From: Anaerolineae bacterium
GTDB lineage: Bacteria > Chloroflexota > Anaerolineae > Aggregatilineales > UBA3940
Assembly: GCA_016926255.1 (NCBI GenBank)
Contig: JAFGOY010000070.1
Location: 35,157 to 99,156 of the forward strand
Length of the DNA stretch: 64,000 nucleotides
Direction of reading: 5' to 3'
Shown here: positions 61,299 to 64,000 of the stretch, one piece after another
How positions within the stretch are numbered: position 1 is the stretch's first letter
Layout of the letters: each line of letters starts with the position of its first letter
The notes under the pieces: generated by a model
The model's input: only the letters and a program-made list of their open reading frames with translations
The model's database searches: none
Told to the model about the DNA's origin: nothing
Position numbers and translations under genes: made by a program

Positions 61299-61390
61299 AT
61301 CTGCTGTCAGGCAATCTCGCGATTTACAGATGTCGTATGGGAGTGGGAGGCGATCAATAGCCTGCACTATTAGCGCGGGGCAGGATTTCT

Positions 61391-63757
61391 TTATTCTCCC
61401 CTACCAGTTGTATCATCTCCATTATTATTTCTCAGACGCTGCACCAGTCGCCTGCTGACCGGGAACAGCGCCCACCCAAATAGCGCCAACAATGTGACTG
61501 CTGTGAGCGTTACGCCAATCTTCCAGCTCAGCGGCTCGAATCGCATATCCACGGTGTGTTCACCTGCCGATTCCAGGTACACGGCCCGAAAGACAAAGTT
61601 TGCACGGTAGATGGGAACCTGTACATTATCCACCCACGCATGCCAGCCCGGATGCCATACTTCGCTGAATACCAGATATGCCGGGGCAGGTGTCTGTACG
61701 ATGACCGTCGATGCCTCTGGTTCGTAATGAGTGTAGTAAAGGTTGGACGGATCAGAAGGAGGCTCATTTGTGCCTGCGGGGGCATGTATGTCCTCGATCA
61801 CGACTTGCCTTTGTGGGTCGAAATCGGGCGCATGGATCGCTGTAAATGCCTCTTCACCGGTAGAGACTCGCGTCGCCGAATATACCAGGTTGATGCGCGG
61901 CATGGCGTTCGTGTTCAGGTAGACATCGACTGCCGGGTCCTCGTTAAACACCGGGACGAAAGTCGCATCTGCAGGCGGCTGACTCTTGTCAGCAATCACG
62001 AACTGGACGTTGAGAAAATTGTAGACCGGCGACCCACGCCAGCCGAGGGAGTCCAAATAGGTCTGATATGCTGCCACTTCCAATGCATGACGGGTCCCAC
62101 CGATGTTTTCGAGGCCAAAATTCGCCGAGGCCGAGGGCGCCCAGACAGTGCTGGCGTTATCTATGCGGAATAGGCCGGGTTGGGCCTGTAGATATTCGAC
62201 CGCCGACGGGTGCTGAAAGCCGGTCGTGGGGTCGGTATATTCGACTTCGATCCAGGCTCCGTGCCCAATCATATCTCCCGCCAGAATGACGAGTGCCAGT
62301 GTTGGCGCGAGGATTTTGTTTTTTGATGCCTGGAAAGCAAGAAGCATTCCTAAGAGCAGCAATCCTGTGCTAACTGCCAGCCCTGCGCGAAGGGCAGAAT
62401 CGTGCCTGGTACCAGTTACCGTGATGGCGTGATGATAGCCAAACAGGATCGCCACCAGCGAGACAAACAGCAGTACAGCACCCCATGTGAACAACCGCTT
62501 ACGTGAAATAGCGAACAGGTTGCACAGGCCAAATCCAGCCAGTATCGCCAGCGAGAAATCCGTGAGCAGGATGAATCGCGCAGGTACGCGCATCCCTGAA
62601 AATCCCGGCACAGTTAAGTACAGGAGGCGATGCAGCGGCGCGTTATTGCCGAGAGCGATCAAAAGCCCCAGAAAGCCTAATGCGGCCATGAAGGTTGGCA
62701 TACTTCGCCACTTCTTGAAAGGAGCTAGGCCAGCAAAGAACAGGGGCAGTACGCCAAGATAGCCCAACTCGATGCGATTCCATGGTCCCCAAAAACCCTT
62801 TGGGCCGCGTCCAAAGACAAGCGGAGAAAACAGGCCACCCAGTCCGGCCCAGGGGATAGAGAACGCAGTGGCGGCATTGTAGTCGAGATTTGCACGCGAG
62901 GTCATTGGGAGAATCTCGACTGCCGGGAAAAAAGCGACGGCTGACAATCCGAACGCGACCACAGGTGTCAATCCCGCAAGCGCCAGTAATCTCAAACGGT
63001 CCTCGCCCGCCCATGCGATGTACCACACTGTATATAGACCCAGCGCGAAGCCGATAATAATGCTCATCTGCGCATGTCCTGCCAGTGCAGAGAAGCTCAA
63101 GAGGACGCCTGCACCGGCAGCCCATCCGAACGACCGGCGTGTGAGGGCGAGGTGAAGGGCCGCGAACACCGCTGGCAGCCAGGCGGACACGGCATTGAGG
63201 TTCAGGTTGCCGATGTGGGTGATAAATACGCCGGAGAACATAAAGGCCGTCCCTGAGAAGAGAGAGGCCAGGTGGGAAAGGTAGGGTGATTGAGAGTTAG
63301 CTGTCACCTGATCTTGTGTAACGGGTCGGGGCAGCAGCACGCGCATAAGCCAATACATACTCGCCCCGGCCAGCCAGATATGTACCAGCACCAACCACTC
63401 GACGGCTTCATACGGCAGCGACGGCAGGAGGAAAAAGGTGATCAGGTTAATAGGGTAGAGCAAACCGGTTTCGCTGTCGGCGATAAACGGCTCACCACCT
63501 TTGAGCGTAGGGTTCCAGAGTGGAATACGGCCTGAGTTCAGGGATTGGGCGGCATAGGAGTAGTTGGGCCACAACATCGAGGTCAGGTCGCCGCCGCCAT
63601 ATGGAATCCAACCGAGATCGAGCGTGACAGGCCAAAAGAAGATGAGCACCAGCAAGAGAAGAAAAACAAGCGCCAGTATATCTGGCCACGCGCTTTTCAA
63701 AGATATCCGCAGCGTCTTGTCAGTTCGCCCTTTGCTGTTTTCGGCGGATTCATGCAT
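61391..63757 (-). CDS. YfhO-family polytopic membrane protein
   Basis: A 788-residue protein with about 13 transmembrane helices and a C-terminal outer domain (from about 560). YfhO proteins are GT-C-like and are linked to adding sugars to lipoteichoic acid or other envelope glycans. Recognisable are GGDLTSMLWPNYSYAAQSLN, RIPLWNPTLKGGEPFIAD and the outer region ending VFRAVYLESAGEHTVDMRFEP. The acceptor in this organism is not known. It stands alone on the minus strand. Confidence 0.8.
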   Translation of the reverse strand: MHESAENSKGRTDKTLRISLKSAWPDILALVFLLLLVLIFFWPVTLDLGWIPYGGGDLTSMLWPNYSYAAQSLNSGRIPLWNPTLKGGEPFIADSETGLLYPINLITFFLLPSLPYEAVEWLVLVHIWLAGASMYWLMRVLLPRPVTQDQVTANSQSPYLSHLASLFSGTAFMFSGVFITHIGNLNLNAVSAWLPAVFAALHLALTRRSFGWAAGAGVLLSFSALAGHAQMSIIIGFALGLYTVWYIAWAGEDRLRLLALAGLTPVVAFGLSAVAFFPAVEILPMTSRANLDYNAATAFSIPWAGLGGLFSPLVFGRGPKGFWGPWNRIELGYLGVLPLFFAGLAPFKKWRSMPTFMAALGFLGLLIALGNNAPLHRLLYLTVPGFSGMRVPARFILLTDFSLAILAGFGLCNLFAISRKRLFTWGAVLLFVSLVAILFGYHHAITVTGTRHDSALRAGLAVSTGLLLLGMLLAFQASKNKILAPTLALVILAGDMIGHGAWIEVEYTDPTTGFQHPSAVEYLQAQPGLFRIDNASTVWAPSASANFGLENIGGTRHALEVAAYQTYLDSLGWRGSPVYNFLNVQFVIADKSQPPADATFVPVFNEDPAVDVYLNTNAMPRINLVYSATRVSTGEEAFTAIHAPDFDPQRQVVIEDIHAPAGTNEPPSDPSNLYYTHYEPEASTVIVQTPAPAYLVFSEVWHPGWHAWVDNVQVPIYRANFVFRAVYLESAGEHTVDMRFEPLSWKIGVTLTAVTLLALFGWALFPVSRRLVQRLRNNNGDDTTGRGE

Positions 63758-64000
63758 ATCTTAGTACTTGTTCCATTCTGTGTTTATAAGGGGTATTCTG
63801 CAAAGTATAAGCATGAAAGGTGTATTTGCCTAACAATTCAAGACAAACGCAGCGCCGGACCGCTTTCAAAATGGGTTGAATGGTATCCTTCTTACCCATT
63901 TACACAAAATGTCAGATTTTGTTGGCGAAGTCATGCGGCAGCCTGAGACGCAAGGGCGACAAAGGGCGAAATCGATATGTCAACAGGACGTTCTCCGCGC
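63758..64000. other. Window end, no complete gene seen
   Basis: The upstream region of the YfhO-family gene. An ATG at 63978 (MSTGRSPR) could start a plus-strand gene that runs out of the window; too little is visible to call it. Confidence 0.3.

Noticed and set aside
63545..63946. Plus-strand frame of 133 codons at the end of the window
   Set aside because: Mostly antisense to the start of the YfhO-family gene, with no family features and no good ribosome site.
63978..64000. Start of a plus-strand gene at the window edge
   Set aside because: Only eight codons are visible and the ribosome site is weak.
1..64000. tRNA genes, CRISPR arrays, insertion sequences and prophage
   Set aside because: No cloverleaf with a T-loop, no regular direct repeats and no transposase, integrase or phage genes were seen.

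Overview
The window reads as chromosomal DNA of a free-living bacterium, most likely a Chloroflexota (Anaerolineae-like) genome. This is an inference from style, not from a search. The clues are moderately GC-rich coding, many secreted lipoproteins with Thr/Pro-rich spacers after the lipobox cysteine, a rod-shape operon (mreB-mreC-mreD-PBP2), RNase Y, and surface polysaccharide export without LPS genes. No rRNA, tRNA, CRISPR array, insertion sequence or phage gene was found. Almost all of the window is protein-coding.

Layout. 1-8.6 kb: a thioredoxin-VKOR fusion for disulfide formation, the housekeeping-type sigma factor, a zinc-ribbon membrane protein, a three-gene unit (beta-rich protein with a SHOCT-like tail, GNAT acetyltransferase, small SHOCT-like protein) and pyruvate kinase. 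8.6-14.7 kb: the elongasome genes mreB/mreC/mreD/PBP2 on the minus strand and a BaiN-type flavoprotein. 14.9-24.1 kb: a WD40 lipoprotein, then a minus-strand operon encoding a lipoprotein, an unannotated 39-residue membrane microprotein, an MBOAT acyltransferase, two SGNH-like proteins, an acyl carrier protein and a fatty-acyl-AMP ligase. A LysM/SH3/SGNH protein is divergent from it. 24.1-33 kb: mgtE with a structured leader, a methyltransferase, RNase Y, recX, recA and a sensor kinase. 33-36.8 kb: a cobalamin riboswitch and terminator before btuF-btuC-btuD. 37-57.5 kb: a large surface-glycan locus with an ABC-2 exporter (Wzm/Wzt), candidate glycosyltransferases and a complete nonulosonic (legionaminic-type) acid pathway. 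It also carries acetamidino-forming genes (HisF/HisH/WbpG-like), a deacetylase and a formyltransferase. 57.5-60.8 kb: a Fur-family regulator and znuA-znuC-znuB with a likely operator. The window ends with a YfhO-family membrane protein.

The most interesting region is about 16.1-22.3 kb. Gene by gene it parallels the Gram-positive Dlt D-alanylation pathway: activating ligase, carrier protein, MBOAT, SGNH/DltD-like protein, and a tiny single-pass protein ending in an aromatic-x-Tyr-x-x-Phe motif like DltX. Here the ligase resembles fatty-acyl-AMP ligases, so the system may place a longer acyl chain on an extracytoplasmic polymer. The second most interesting region is the legionaminic-acid locus, whose tailoring genes predict an unusual amidino and possibly N-formyl derivative. 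Third is the mgtE leader, where a strong stem competes with a 10-base anti-Shine-Dalgarno pairing.
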